DNA of 16,389 nt from Candidatus Avimonoglobus intestinipullorum. Its GTDB lineage: Bacteria > Bacillota > Clostridia > UBA1381. A program made the position numbers and the translations under genes. The notes beneath the pieces are model-generated. The model was not told the origin of the DNA. It searched no databases and worked only from the letters and a program-made list of their open reading frames with translations. Numbering within the stretch: position 1 is the first letter of the stretch; each line of letters starts with the position of its first letter. The DNA is taken from positions 1-16,389 of the forward strand of contig DVND01000041.1 in NCBI GenBank assembly GCA_018714645.1, written 5' to 3'. Positions 6,671 to 14,541 of the stretch are shown piece by piece.

Positions 6671-6722
6671 GATACATGAAAAATTTTTAACAATTATGAT
6701 ACGATTGGGGTTTTTGCATACG

Positions 6723-8117
6723 ATGAACCACTTTGAATTCTCTGACTTAAAACCCGGCGCCCACATCCATTTCATCGGGATCGGCGGCATCAGCATGAGC
6801 GGGCTGGCCCAGATCCTGCTGCAGGCCGGCTACCGCGTGACCGGTTCCGACCGCGCACGCACCCACATCACCGAAAAGCTGGAGCAATTGGGCGCCGTGA
6901 TCCATTACGGGCACGCGGCAGAAAACGTCAGCGGCGCGGATTTAGTCGTCCACACCGCCGCCGTACACGACGACAACCCGGAAATGATTGCCGCCAAAAC
7001 GCAGCACATCCGCCTGATTGACCGGGCGGAATGCCTGGGCGCCATTATGAAACGCTACAAAAACGCCGTCGGCGTTGCGGGCACCCACGGCAAAACCACC
7101 ACCACTTCCATGCTCGCCCATGCCATGGTGCATGCGGGCGTGGACCCCACCATCAGCATCGGCGGGGAACTGGATTTGATCGACGGGAATATCCGCACCG
7201 GCAGTTCGGATTATTTTGTCACGGAGGCCTGCGAATACACCAACAGCTTTTTGAAATTCTTCCCCTCCATCGCCCTGATAACAAACATTGAAGCCGACCA
7301 TCTGGACTTTTTTTCGGGGCTGGAGGAAATTATCGAAAGCTTCCGCAAATTTGCCCTGCTGACCAAGAATGGCGGGCACGTTGTCGCCTGGGGCGGCGAC
7401 GCAAATATTCGCAAGGCGCTGGACGGCACAGGGCTGCACATCCTGTATTACGGCATAGGGCCGGGATTCGATTACTATTCCGAAAACTGCACCTACGGCA
7501 ACGGCTTCCCCGCCTTTGACGTAATGCGTGCAGGCGCCAAGCTCTGCCATATACAGCTCAATGTGCCCGGTGAACACAATATTTTAAACGCGCTGGCGGC
7601 CATCGCCGTCTGCGATTTGCTGGGCATCGCGCCGTCCATCGCCGCGGCGGGCATTGAGACCTTCCACGGCACCCACCGCCGCTTTGAAAAAAAGGGGACG
7701 TTCAACGGCGCCGCCGTCATCGACGACTACGCCCACCACCCCACGGAAATCCAAGCCACTTTGAAAGCGACGCAGAACCTGCCCCACAACAAGCTATGGT
7801 GTGTGTTCCAGCCCCACACCTACACCCGGACGAAAACCCTGTGGAACGATTTTAAAACCTGTTTCCGGCTGGCGGACGAATTGATCCTGACCGATATTTA
7901 CGCCGCGCGGGAACAGTTTGACGGCGTGACCACCGCCGAAAACCTGGCAGCGGATATCTGCAGCGCCGGCATAAACGCCGTATACATGAAAACCTTTGCG
8001 GAAATTGAAGCCTATCTGCGGGCACGGGTACAGCCGGGCGACGTGGTGTTTACCATGGGCGCGGGCGACGTGTTTCAAATCGGGAACCATTTATTGGGAA
8101 TAAAAAAAGATGCGTAA
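6723..8117 (+). CDS. murC: UDP-N-acetylmuramate--L-alanine ligase
   Basis: A 464-residue Mur ligase that adds the first amino acid, L-Ala, to UDP-MurNAc using ATP in cytoplasmic peptidoglycan precursor synthesis. The N-terminal UDP-binding domain begins FIGIGGISMSGLA (residues 17-29), the ATP-binding loop is GTHGKTTTT (120-128), NIEADHLDFF (188-197) carries conserved Mur-ligase residues, and GTHRRFE and DDYAHHPTE (Tyr336-Glu342) mark the third domain. I chose the ATG at 6723, giving MNHFEFSDLK; GGGG at 6707-6710 is 12 nt upstream, longer than ideal. ATGs further upstream lack a ribosome site and lie at or just after the -10 box. It stands alone here rather than in a dcw cluster, as is usual for murC in many Firmicutes. 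Confidence 0.96.
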   Translation: MNHFEFSDLKPGAHIHFIGIGGISMSGLAQILLQAGYRVTGSDRARTHITEKLEQLGAVIHYGHAAENVSGADLVVHTAAVHDDNPEMIAAKTQHIRLIDRAECLGAIMKRYKNAVGVAGTHGKTTTTSMLAHAMVHAGVDPTISIGGELDLIDGNIRTGSSDYFVTEACEYTNSFLKFFPSIALITNIEADHLDFFSGLEEIIESFRKFALLTKNGGHVVAWGGDANIRKALDGTGLHILYYGIGPGFDYYSENCTYGNGFPAFDVMRAGAKLCHIQLNVPGEHNILNALAAIAVCDLLGIAPSIAAAGIETFHGTHRRFEKKGTFNGAAVIDDYAHHPTEIQATLKATQNLPHNKLWCVFQPHTYTRTKTLWNDFKTCFRLADELILTDIYAAREQFDGVTTAENLAADICSAGINAVYMKTFAEIEAYLRARVQPGDVVFTMGAGDVFQIGNHLLGIKKDA

Positions 8118-8130
8118 CGCATCTTTTTTT
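8102..8130. terminator. bidirectional terminator with the murC stop codon as its loop
   Basis: AAAAAAAGATGCG (8102-8114) and CGCATCTTTTTTT (8118-8130) are exact reverse complements; the 3-nt loop TAA is the murC stop codon. The last two bases also belong to the sleB stop. A- and T-runs on both sides make it work in both directions. Confidence 0.88.
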
Positions 8131-8779
8131 ATTTACAGAACACATGCTTCCCAATGGTTTTGATAACCGGGCGGCTCCAGATCCACTGATTGGTCGCCGT
8201 GCTGGGGTTATAGTAATAAATGGCGCCGCCGGTGGGGTCCCACCCATTCATGGCGTCCCGCGCGGCGCTGTAGCAGGAGGACGAAGGCGTGATATTGATC
8301 TGCCCGTCTGTGACCGCCGTAAACGCGCCCGGCTGGTAGATCACCCCGGCAATGGAATTGGGGAAGGAGGAACTGCGCACACGGTTCAACACCACGGCGG
8401 CAATGGCCACTTGCCCTTCATAGCTTTCGCCCCGCGCTTCCCCGCTGACGACCCGTGCCAGCAGGTTGATGTCCCCGCTGCCGGAGGAGGACGTGGTCTT
8501 TCCCGTGGGAAGGCCGATTTTCTCCAGCGTCGCCGGGCCGGCGATCCCATCCGGCGTCAGCCCGTTATTCCGCTGGAACCACTTCACCGCATTGACCGTC
8601 TGCTGCCCGTAGATACCGTCCACAGCACCCTGCAGATAGCCCCATGCCTTCAGCCGCGTCTGGATATTGCGCACCTCTGCGCCCCGCGACCCGTACTTGG
8701 ACAGCGCCATCCCGTCCCGGGGGATGATAAACGTCAGCGTCAGCAGAAAAATAAATGCAAATTTTTTGAAATTCTTCAT
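8129..8779 (-). CDS. sleB: SleB-type spore cortex-lytic enzyme
   Basis: A 216-residue secreted cell-wall hydrolase. Residues 1-25 form a signal peptide (MKNFKK, a hydrophobic stretch, then GMA before LSKYG). Residues 27-88 form a peptidoglycan-binding domain with GSRGAEVRNIQ and DGIYGQQT; residues about 104-216 form the SleB/CwlJ hydrolase domain, with the likely catalytic Glu114 in VSGEARGE and conserved AAVVLNRV and GAIYYYNP. SleB is a lytic transglycosylase acting on muramic-delta-lactam cortex during germination. I chose the ATG at 8779, 8 nt after GAAGGAG; the ATG at 8785 is only 2 nt from it. The partner gene ypeB, often next to sleB, is absent. It follows comF by 59 bp. A forespore sigma-G promoter is expected but I see only a weak match overlapping the comF end. 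Confidence 0.92.
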   Translation of the reverse strand: MKNFKKFAFIFLLTLTFIIPRDGMALSKYGSRGAEVRNIQTRLKAWGYLQGAVDGIYGQQTVNAVKWFQRNNGLTPDGIAGPATLEKIGLPTGKTTSSSGSGDINLLARVVSGEARGESYEGQVAIAAVVLNRVRSSSFPNSIAGVIYQPGAFTAVTDGQINITPSSSCYSAARDAMNGWDPTGGAIYYYNPSTATNQWIWSRPVIKTIGKHVFCK

Positions 8780-8838
8780 AAGCATTGCTCCTTCTAACAA
8801 GCGTTCATTTACACCTATTTTTCCCATATTTTGCAGCT

Positions 8839-9492
8839 CTATACATGGTTCTTTACCACAGCCAGGCTCATGGCTGCAATTTTCCCCGCGCCTTTCTCCT
8901 TCAATTCCGCAGCGCAGGATTCCATGGTCATGCCCATGGTGAACACATCGTCAAATAAAATAATATTTTTCCCATCAATTTTCCGCGGGTCGGCAATAAA
9001 CGCCTCCCGGACATTGATAAACCGTTCCGCGCCCCGCAGCGTGCTCTGGGGCAGCGTGTTCCTGCTGCGGAACAAGCCGTTGTGCAAATGCTCCAGGCCC
9101 AGCCGCCGGGCAACCGGTTTGGCGATCAGATCCGCCTGGTTATAACCCCGCTCCAAAAGCCGCTTGCGGGACAACGGTACGCTCACCAGCGCGTCATATT
9201 CGCCCAGGAACCCGAACTGCGCCGCATACTCCGCTACCAGTTGGGCAAATACGCTTCCATATGCCCGCTGGTTCTGAAATTTATACCGCAAAATTGTCCG
9301 CTTCATTACGCCCCCATAATAAAACGGCGCAATCAGCAGCTCCGTATGGCGCGTCCCCTCAAAACAGTCCAAATCCGGCACCTTGCTGATGCGACTCCAG
9401 CAATCGCGGCACACGCCCAGCTCCCCCACCGTTACATGCCCGTCCGCCGCCCGCCGGCGGCGTTCGCAGCAAATACAGATAAAAGATTCCAT
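8839..9492 (-). CDS. comF: ComF family phosphoribosyltransferase-like protein
   Basis: A 217-residue ComF protein. The N-terminus has a small zinc-finger-like set of cysteines (CICC at 6-9, CRDC at 28-31). The phosphoribosyltransferase-type domain follows, with RYKF (69-72), the family hallmark ERGYNQ (114-119), a Thr-Leu-Pro-Gln-Ser segment near 147-151 and the PRPP-like loop ILFDDVFTMGMTM (178-190, Asp181/Asp182). In naturally competent bacteria ComFC is needed for DNA uptake, possibly with the ComFA helicase; comFA is not in this window, and many non-competent Clostridia carry comF alone. The ATG at 9492 is 6 nt after a GGGGGG tract; an in-frame ATG at 9498 touches that tract and is less likely. 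Confidence 0.93.
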   Translation of the reverse strand: MESFICICCERRRRAADGHVTVGELGVCRDCWSRISKVPDLDCFEGTRHTELLIAPFYYGGVMKRTILRYKFQNQRAYGSVFAQLVAEYAAQFGFLGEYDALVSVPLSRKRLLERGYNQADLIAKPVARRLGLEHLHNGLFRSRNTLPQSTLRGAERFINVREAFIADPRKIDGKNIILFDDVFTMGMTMESCAAELKEKGAGKIAAMSLAVVKNHV

Positions 9493-9515
9493 ATGCATCC
9501 CCCCGTCTTTTCTCT

Positions 9516-9543
9516 ATTGTATCACAGTTCCGGTATATTTCAA
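9516..9543 (-). promoter_or_regulatory. sigma-A promoter of comF
   Basis: On the minus strand: -35 TTGAAA (9538-9543), 16-bp spacer, -10 TACAAT (9516-9521) preceded by TGTGA, an extended -10. It faces the SLH-gene promoter about 30 bp away. Confidence 0.65.
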
Positions 9544-9553
9544 GAAATTTTCT

Positions 9554-9582
9554 TTGCCTTTCCGGGGGACTTGTGATACAAT
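9554..9582 (+). promoter_or_regulatory. sigma-A promoter of the SLH/GLUG protein gene
   Basis: -35 TTGCCT (9554-9559), 17-bp spacer, -10 TACAAT (9577-9582) preceded by TGTGA. The gene's ribosome site GGAGGTGA is at 9591-9598, so the leader is short. Confidence 0.65.
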
Positions 9583-9603
9583 TGCAGTATGGAGGTGACG
9601 CAT

Positions 9604-12600
9604 ATGGGGAAACGGGTTGCTCTTTTTGCCATGCTGTTTTTCATGGCCTTCCATGCGGTTTGCCGCGCCAATGATTATACATCACACTGGGCCGCCGAAG
9701 CCATTACGGGCGCGATGCGGGCCGGTATTGCCGCCGGCGACCCCTCCGGCGATTTCCGCCCGGACGACGCCGTCTCCCGTGCGGAATTTGTCACCTTTTT
9801 GGCCAAAACCCTCAGGCTTCAAATCTGGCGGGGTGCGGCCACATTCACGGATGTGGACGCCGCAGCCTGGTATTACCCCTACGTTTCCGCTGCAGAACAA
9901 TACGGCCTCGTCAGCGGCTATGCCGACGGCTCCTTCCGTCCGGCGGAGCCCCTGTCCCGGCAGGATGCGGTTGCCATCCTTTGCCGCGCATACAAAACGC
10001 CGCTGTTCCATGAACAGGAAATTTTAATTAATTACTCCGACTTCCGCCGCATTGCGGCTTACAGTGCGAACTATATGGCCTATGCGGTCTCGGAACGGCT
10101 TTTAACCGGCTATGCCGACGGCACCCTGCGCCCGGAACAGTCCATGACCCGCGCGGAAGCCCTGGCGCTCATCAACCGGTTCGATACCTATTTTGCGTCC
10201 GTCGAGGCCAGCACGCCGGCATTTCTCTTCGGCTATCCAAAAACCGCCCCCACCGGCGCGCAAAATAAAATCACCCTGACCGTACGGACAAACATCCCCT
10301 GCAACGTATATTATAAGCTCATAAAAGCGGAGGACGACACAAGCATCCTCCCCCCCGCCAGGGAACAGATCTCCACCCTGCTCGTCCCCGTGACCGTTGC
10401 CAATACGGATTTCCTCTGCACCATCGATGCAGAACCCAATACCCGCTACAACCTCTATCTGGTGGCGGTGGCAAACGGCGTTTACGGCGAAACCGCCACG
10501 CTGAAAAATATTGCCCCCATGCCGTACACCATGGGGACCGGCAGCGCGGACCGCCCGTATATTATTTCCAACGAACTGCAATTAGACCAAATCCGCAACT
10601 TCCCCGACAAGCATTTCCGCCTGGACGCAGACATCGCCCTGACCGGGGAATGGGAACCCATCGGCTCTGTGGACGAACAGGGCCTGATGTTCACAGGCTC
10701 CCTGGACGGCAACGGCCACCGGATCACCAACCTGTCCATCGACGGGGACGGACAATATGTGGGCCTGTTTGCCTACCTGTTCGGCGCCACCGTCAAAAAC
10801 CTCTCCGTGGACGCCAACATCGCCGGAAAGAGCGACGTAGGCATTATCGCGGGGCACGCCGAGGGCGCAACCATCGAAAACTGCTATACCTCCGGCTTTG
10901 TCTCCGGCAGCGGGAACAATACGGGCGGCATTGTGGGGACAAACTTCGGCGTGATCCGCAACTGCATGTCCACGGTATACGTAGTCGAATCCATGGCTTA
11001 TGCGGGCGGGATTGCCGGGCGGAATCTGGGCGACATTGAAAATTGCCTGTCCGCCAGCCATTCCGTTTCGGCGGATATGTACGCAGGCGGCATCGCCGGC
11101 GCGAATATCGGCGGGCATGTCCAAAACTGCGTCGCCGCCAACATGCATGTGGCGGACGTGCTGACCTCCAATACCGGCAGGATCACCACCAACAGGCAAA
11201 ACGGGACCACCGTCAATAATTACGGCTACAACCGCATGCGTTCCAATTCCTCCGCCGTGCAGCCGGGGGCGGACGGGCAGGACGGCGCTGATATCGCCTG
11301 GGACACTCTCACCGGCGCCGCCTTCTATGAAGACCCATTGGGCTGGGATTTTGCAAGCATCTGGCGCAGGCCGGACAAGCAGACGGACAGCTTTTTGCTG
11401 CCGTCCTTGAAGGCATTGCCCGCGCCGGAGCTGGAGGCGGGCTACACCATCTACCAGCCCATCCGCATTTCCACGGCGGCGGAACTTCGGCAAATCAACG
11501 ACCGCCCCGATGCGCACTTTATCCTCGCTGCCAACATCACCCTGCCGCACAGCGCCGCCAACATGCCCAACCTGCAGCTCTGCCCGCTGACGGAAAACCC
11601 GGAAGAGGGTTTTTCCGGTTCGCTGGACGGAAACGGGTACACCATTTCCAATTTATACATCCCCCTTGCGGAGGACGGCTCCGCTGAAGGGCTGTTCGGC
11701 TCCATCGCCGACGGCGGCATTGTCCGCAATCTCAACCTGAAAAATGCGGACGTCACCGGCTCCTCCAACACCGGCATACTGGCGGCTGTCAATTACGGTT
11801 CCATTGAGAACTGCACCGTGGACGGCGTCATTACCGCCTATCAGTACGACCGTCCGGCAAACGCCGGCGGCGTCTGCGGCATGAATTACGGGACGCTGGA
11901 CAACGTGGAAAGCACGGTGAACATCCACCTGATCACAAGCTCCTCCACCGCAGGCGGCGTCGCCGCGCAAAACGAGGGGATTATCAATAACGCCGCATAT
12001 GCCGGCACAATCACCGCGGAATCCAAGGGGAACCAGTCCAACGCCGTCATCGGCGGCATTGCGGGCATCAACACGGACGGCTTTATATACAACGCCTATG
12101 CCAACGCAACTGTGCGGGCGCAGGCGTTCGCCAACTACACCGGCGGTATCTGCGGCATACAAAACAGCGGCGAGCTATATAAATGCTCTTCCAAAGGGCG
12201 CATCTATGCGCAGGCCGGGAACAGCGCCCCCTCCGCCGCCTATACCGGCGGCATTGCCGGCCTGTCCGCCGGCGGCCTGGTGATGCACAGCTTTTCCGCG
12301 GCAGGCCTTACCGCCTCCGCAAACGATTCCTACACCGGCGGCATCGTAGGCTACAACGGCACAAGCACCATCCAAAACACCTACGCCACAGGCGCCATCC
12401 TCCAGACCGGCGGCATTTACAGAGCGGACGAAAGCCAAGTGTTTGCCGGCGGCATCGTAGGCTGCAATGAGACCGGGTTTATCAACGGCGCCGTCGCTTT
12501 AAACCCCTACGTCAAATCCAACGGCGCATCCGGCCGGATCTGCGCCAAAACGCCGGAGGGCAACGGCTCGGACAACTACGCCTACGACAACATGGACATC

Positions 12601-12840
12601 GCCCTGCGGGACGCGCCCGACTGCGAAAATGGGACAGTGCTGCCCGCCGCGACGCTTAAAAATGCATCGTTTTTTACAACCCCCATCGGCCAGGGCGGCC
12701 TGTTGGGATGGTCCTCTGTCAGGGATGATCCGGAAAGCGGCGTTTGGACGGACAATGTTTTGGGCGCGCGCAACTACACGCTTCCGCTGCTGGACGGCGT
12801 GAAATACCAGAACACTTTTACAATGCCCAATATCCGATAA
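9604..12840 (+). CDS. secreted SLH-domain protein with two GLUG beta-solenoids
   Basis: A 1078-residue surface protein of unknown specific function. Residues 1-22 form a signal peptide (MGKRVALF..., cleavage near CRA-ND). Three SLH domains follow at about 23-70, 79-130 and 142-193, with typical GYADGSFRP/GYADGTLRP and SRAE/TRAE motifs; these normally bind pyruvylated secondary wall polymer. Residues about 205-305 resemble a fibronectin-III-like beta sandwich. Then come two solenoid modules starting near 319 and 618, each opening with an ISxxxxLxQI-like segment and a GLF turn (387 and 696), carrying about 4 and 8 GLUG-like repeats (pattern GGIxGxN). No sortase motif is present, so SLH is the anchor. 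The start at 9604 follows GGAGGTGA; an in-frame ATG at 9589 overlaps that ribosome site. Adhesin or carbohydrate-binding roles are possible but unproven. Confidence 0.9.
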   Translation: MGKRVALFAMLFFMAFHAVCRANDYTSHWAAEAITGAMRAGIAAGDPSGDFRPDDAVSRAEFVTFLAKTLRLQIWRGAATFTDVDAAAWYYPYVSAAEQYGLVSGYADGSFRPAEPLSRQDAVAILCRAYKTPLFHEQEILINYSDFRRIAAYSANYMAYAVSERLLTGYADGTLRPEQSMTRAEALALINRFDTYFASVEASTPAFLFGYPKTAPTGAQNKITLTVRTNIPCNVYYKLIKAEDDTSILPPAREQISTLLVPVTVANTDFLCTIDAEPNTRYNLYLVAVANGVYGETATLKNIAPMPYTMGTGSADRPYIISNELQLDQIRNFPDKHFRLDADIALTGEWEPIGSVDEQGLMFTGSLDGNGHRITNLSIDGDGQYVGLFAYLFGATVKNLSVDANIAGKSDVGIIAGHAEGATIENCYTSGFVSGSGNNTGGIVGTNFGVIRNCMSTVYVVESMAYAGGIAGRNLGDIENCLSASHSVSADMYAGGIAGANIGGHVQNCVAANMHVADVLTSNTGRITTNRQNGTTVNNYGYNRMRSNSSAVQPGADGQDGADIAWDTLTGAAFYEDPLGWDFASIWRRPDKQTDSFLLPSLKALPAPELEAGYTIYQPIRISTAAELRQINDRPDAHFILAANITLPHSAANMPNLQLCPLTENPEEGFSGSLDGNGYTISNLYIPLAEDGSAEGLFGSIADGGIVRNLNLKNADVTGSSNTGILAAVNYGSIENCTVDGVITAYQYDRPANAGGVCGMNYGTLDNVESTVNIHLITSSSTAGGVAAQNEGIINNAAYAGTITAESKGNQSNAVIGGIAGINTDGFIYNAYANATVRAQAFANYTGGICGIQNSGELYKCSSKGRIYAQAGNSAPSAAYTGGIAGLSAGGLVMHSFSAAGLTASANDSYTGGIVGYNGTSTIQNTYATGAILQTGGIYRADESQVFAGGIVGCNETGFINGAVALNPYVKSNGASGRICAKTPEGNGSDNYAYDNMDIALRDAPDCENGTVLPAATLKNASFFTTPIGQGGLLGWSSVRDDPESGVWTDNVLGARNYTLPLLDGVKYQNTFTMPNIR

Positions 12841-12871
12841 AAAAACAGGCGGTTCGTACCGCCTGTTTCTT
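12841..12871. terminator. bidirectional terminator after the SLH protein and DUF4367 genes
   Basis: AAACAGGCGGT (12843-12853), loop TCGT, ACCGCCTGTTT (12858-12868): a perfect 11-bp stem flanked by an A-run and an interrupted T-run. It begins right after the SLH-gene stop and lies about 10 nt from the stop of the minus-strand DUF4367 gene. Confidence 0.85.
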
Positions 12872-12880
12872 ATAGGGATT

Positions 12881-13747
12881 TTATTGACAGGATTCTGCGA
12901 CTTTTATTAGTTCTTCTTGCTCCAGCCCATGGGCGATGATGCCCACGGAAACGCCGTCCGCTTCCCAGTCGATACTGGTCCCGTCCATGATGACCGCTTT
13001 ATTGCCGTTGATGGTCGTTTCCTCCATCGTACCGTCCGTGCCGGTTTCAAATGCCGTTTCCTCGTTGATGACCCGCTCGTTCAGATATATGGTTTCGCCG
13101 GTGGCCTTATTGACGTATTCCGCATCCAAATAGTTGCCGGAAACATTGCCGTTTTCATCCTTATAGAGCCGTGCGAGATCGAATTCATAGCCCTCCGGCA
13201 GGTACTGGGGCAGCTTTGCGTCAAAATTCAAATGCTGCTGCAGCGCATCCAAATCATTCACAACCAGCTGCACGTCGTTGGTGACCCGTTCATTCAGCGC
13301 GTCATCCCCGCCGAAAAACTCAACCGTCTGGCCGTCAATCTCCAGGTCGGCCTCTTTGCCGTATTCCTTGCCTTCCGCATTGTAAAGCTTCGTATTTTCA
13401 TCAATCATTTCCAGGGGATTGCCGTCCTTGTCGAACACTTTCCCCTGTAGGCTCTCCGGCACAGGCCGCGGCCCGCTGGGCTCCATCTGCACAAACTGGT
13501 TATGGCCCGTGGAGATGGTTTTAAGGATATTGGCGAACAGGTTCTGGGCGAACGCCGTCTGGGACAGCACCGCCACCGACGCCACGCACGCCGCCAATAC
13601 CACTAATTTTTTATGGCTTTTTTTCTTGTTTTTCAATGTTTGCACTTTCCGCATCATTTTTTCACGCTCCAACTCATTTAATTCCTGTTCCTCATACGCA
13701 TCGAAATCCATTTCAATGTCGTTCATTAAATCAAATTCATTTTTCAT
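12881..13747 (-). CDS. membrane-anchored DUF4367 protein, likely anti-sigma partner
   Basis: A 288-residue single-pass membrane protein. Residues 1-45 are acidic then basic and would lie in the cytoplasm; residues about 48-67 are the hydrophobic anchor (LVVLAACVASVAVLSQ); the rest is extracytoplasmic, with an unrecognised region at 85-165 containing repeated acidic turns and a DUF4367-like domain at about 170-285 (LPQYLPEGYEF, then ITxxxxKAVI-like segments). DUF4367 and DUF4179 proteins commonly follow ECF sigma genes and are thought to be their anti-sigma factors. The ATG at 13747 lies inside the end of the sigma gene, an 11-nt overlap suggesting coupled translation. The same frame stays open upstream to 13876, but that part is antisense-like filler inside the sigma gene and was not used. 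Confidence 0.88.
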   Translation of the reverse strand: MKNEFDLMNDIEMDFDAYEEQELNELEREKMMRKVQTLKNKKKSHKKLVVLAACVASVAVLSQTAFAQNLFANILKTISTGHNQFVQMEPSGPRPVPESLQGKVFDKDGNPLEMIDENTKLYNAEGKEYGKEADLEIDGQTVEFFGGDDALNERVTNDVQLVVNDLDALQQHLNFDAKLPQYLPEGYEFDLARLYKDENGNVSGNYLDAEYVNKATGETIYLNERVINEETAFETGTDGTMEETTINGNKAVIMDGTSIDWEADGVSVGIIAHGLEQEELIKVAESCQ

Positions 13748-14297
13748 ACCTGTTCGTCCCCTTCCGTTCCAAGCTGAGCCTGAGCTTCTTCCGCCCCCGC
13801 GACAGCCGGTTATACAGCACCTCCGGCCGCTCGTTGAAGCTTTTTGAAAGCTCCTCCATGTCCTCCTCCAGCACATACCGTTTAAAAAACAGCTCCCGGT
13901 CTCTGGGCTTTAAAAACCGCAGCATGCTCCAGGCTTCCTCCTCCAGCTCCCGCCGCAGGAGCCGGTCCTCCACGCGCCCGTCCGCCGCCACTGTTTCGTC
14001 CGCTTCCTTCCGGTCCAGTTCCATATAATACTTGCGCTTATAGTCAATACTTTTGTACTTGCTGATTGCGCCGATCCAATTTTTCAGGCTGTTTTTTGAA
14101 GGGTTATAGTGCCTGATATTCTTCCAGACTGCAAACAGCACATCATTGATGCAGTCCTCCTGATATGCCTCGAACGCGGCCAGATGCTTATGCACCACGG
14201 CCTTAATCAGGCCGCCGTACAGTTCCACAACCTCTTCCATCGCCCGTTCTTCCCCTGCCGCGATCCGTGCGGCAAGCTCTTTATCCGTTGATGCCAT
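13737..14297 (-). CDS. ECF-like sigma-70 family RNA polymerase sigma factor
   Basis: A 186-residue sigma factor with only regions 2 and 4, as in ECF (group IV) sigma factors. Region 2 spans about 23-90 (YQEDCINDVLFAVWKNI, then LKNWIGAISKYKSIDYKRK), which would bind core polymerase and the -10. Region 4 spans about 118-175 (LKPRDRELFFKRY, then ERPEVLYNRLSRGRKKLR), the helix-turn-helix for the -35. The downstream overlapping DUF4367 membrane protein is the probable anti-sigma factor, so the pair likely senses something at the cell envelope. The ATG at 14295-14297 has only a weak AGGC nearby; GGAAAGGA lies farther upstream. No ECF-type autoregulatory promoter was found with a normal spacing. Confidence 0.9.
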   Translation of the reverse strand: MASTDKELAARIAAGEERAMEEVVELYGGLIKAVVHKHLAAFEAYQEDCINDVLFAVWKNIRHYNPSKNSLKNWIGAISKYKSIDYKRKYYMELDRKEADETVAADGRVEDRLLRRELEEEAWSMLRFLKPRDRELFFKRYVLEEDMEELSKSFNERPEVLYNRLSRGRKKLRLSLERKGTNRYEK

Positions 14298-14483
14298 ACG
14301 CCTGTTTCAGTCCTTTCCTGATGGCCCAGTTTCTTTTGAAGCGCTTCTGCCTATTAATACGGTTTTACCCGTCCGTTTCTATCACTTTTTTATAAATTTA
14401 TCATATTTTTTTTCTTTTTTCAAGCGGCAATACTGCCTCCAAACAGCCCCTTCATTTTTATTATTTCTTTTCTGTTACATCCA

Positions 14484-14512
14484 TTGACAACCGCATCCGA
14501 TTGGAGTATGAT
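14484..14512 (+). promoter_or_regulatory. sigma-A promoter of the MATE transporter gene
   Basis: Perfect -35 TTGACA (14484-14489), 17-bp spacer, -10 TATGAT (14507-14512). It lies about 30 bp upstream of the ATG, divergent from the sigma-factor gene. Confidence 0.75.
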
Positions 14513-14541
14513 TGTAAAAAATTCGTAAAGGGGAAGGTTTT

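Noticed and set aside
10582..11550. 322-codon open frame opposite the SLH/GLUG gene
   Set aside because: Shadow of the repeat-rich coding strand; no ribosome site, composition dominated by Gly/Val/Asp as expected for the antisense of GLUG repeats.
13748..13876. N-terminal extension of the DUF4367 protein
   Set aside because: The upstream part is rich in Arg, Trp, Cys and Gly, lies wholly inside the sigma gene, and the internal ATG at 13747 gives a normal acidic N-terminus.
14338..14347. GAAGCGCTTC palindrome as a catabolite-response (cre) site
   Set aside because: The centre matches AAGCGCTT but the outer conserved TG and CA positions of the cre consensus are wrong.
14298..14400. ECF-type autoregulatory promoter upstream of the sigma gene (GAAAC ... 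CGTATT)
   Set aside because: The two boxes are only 13 bp apart, shorter than the usual 15-17 bp, so the match is probably chance.
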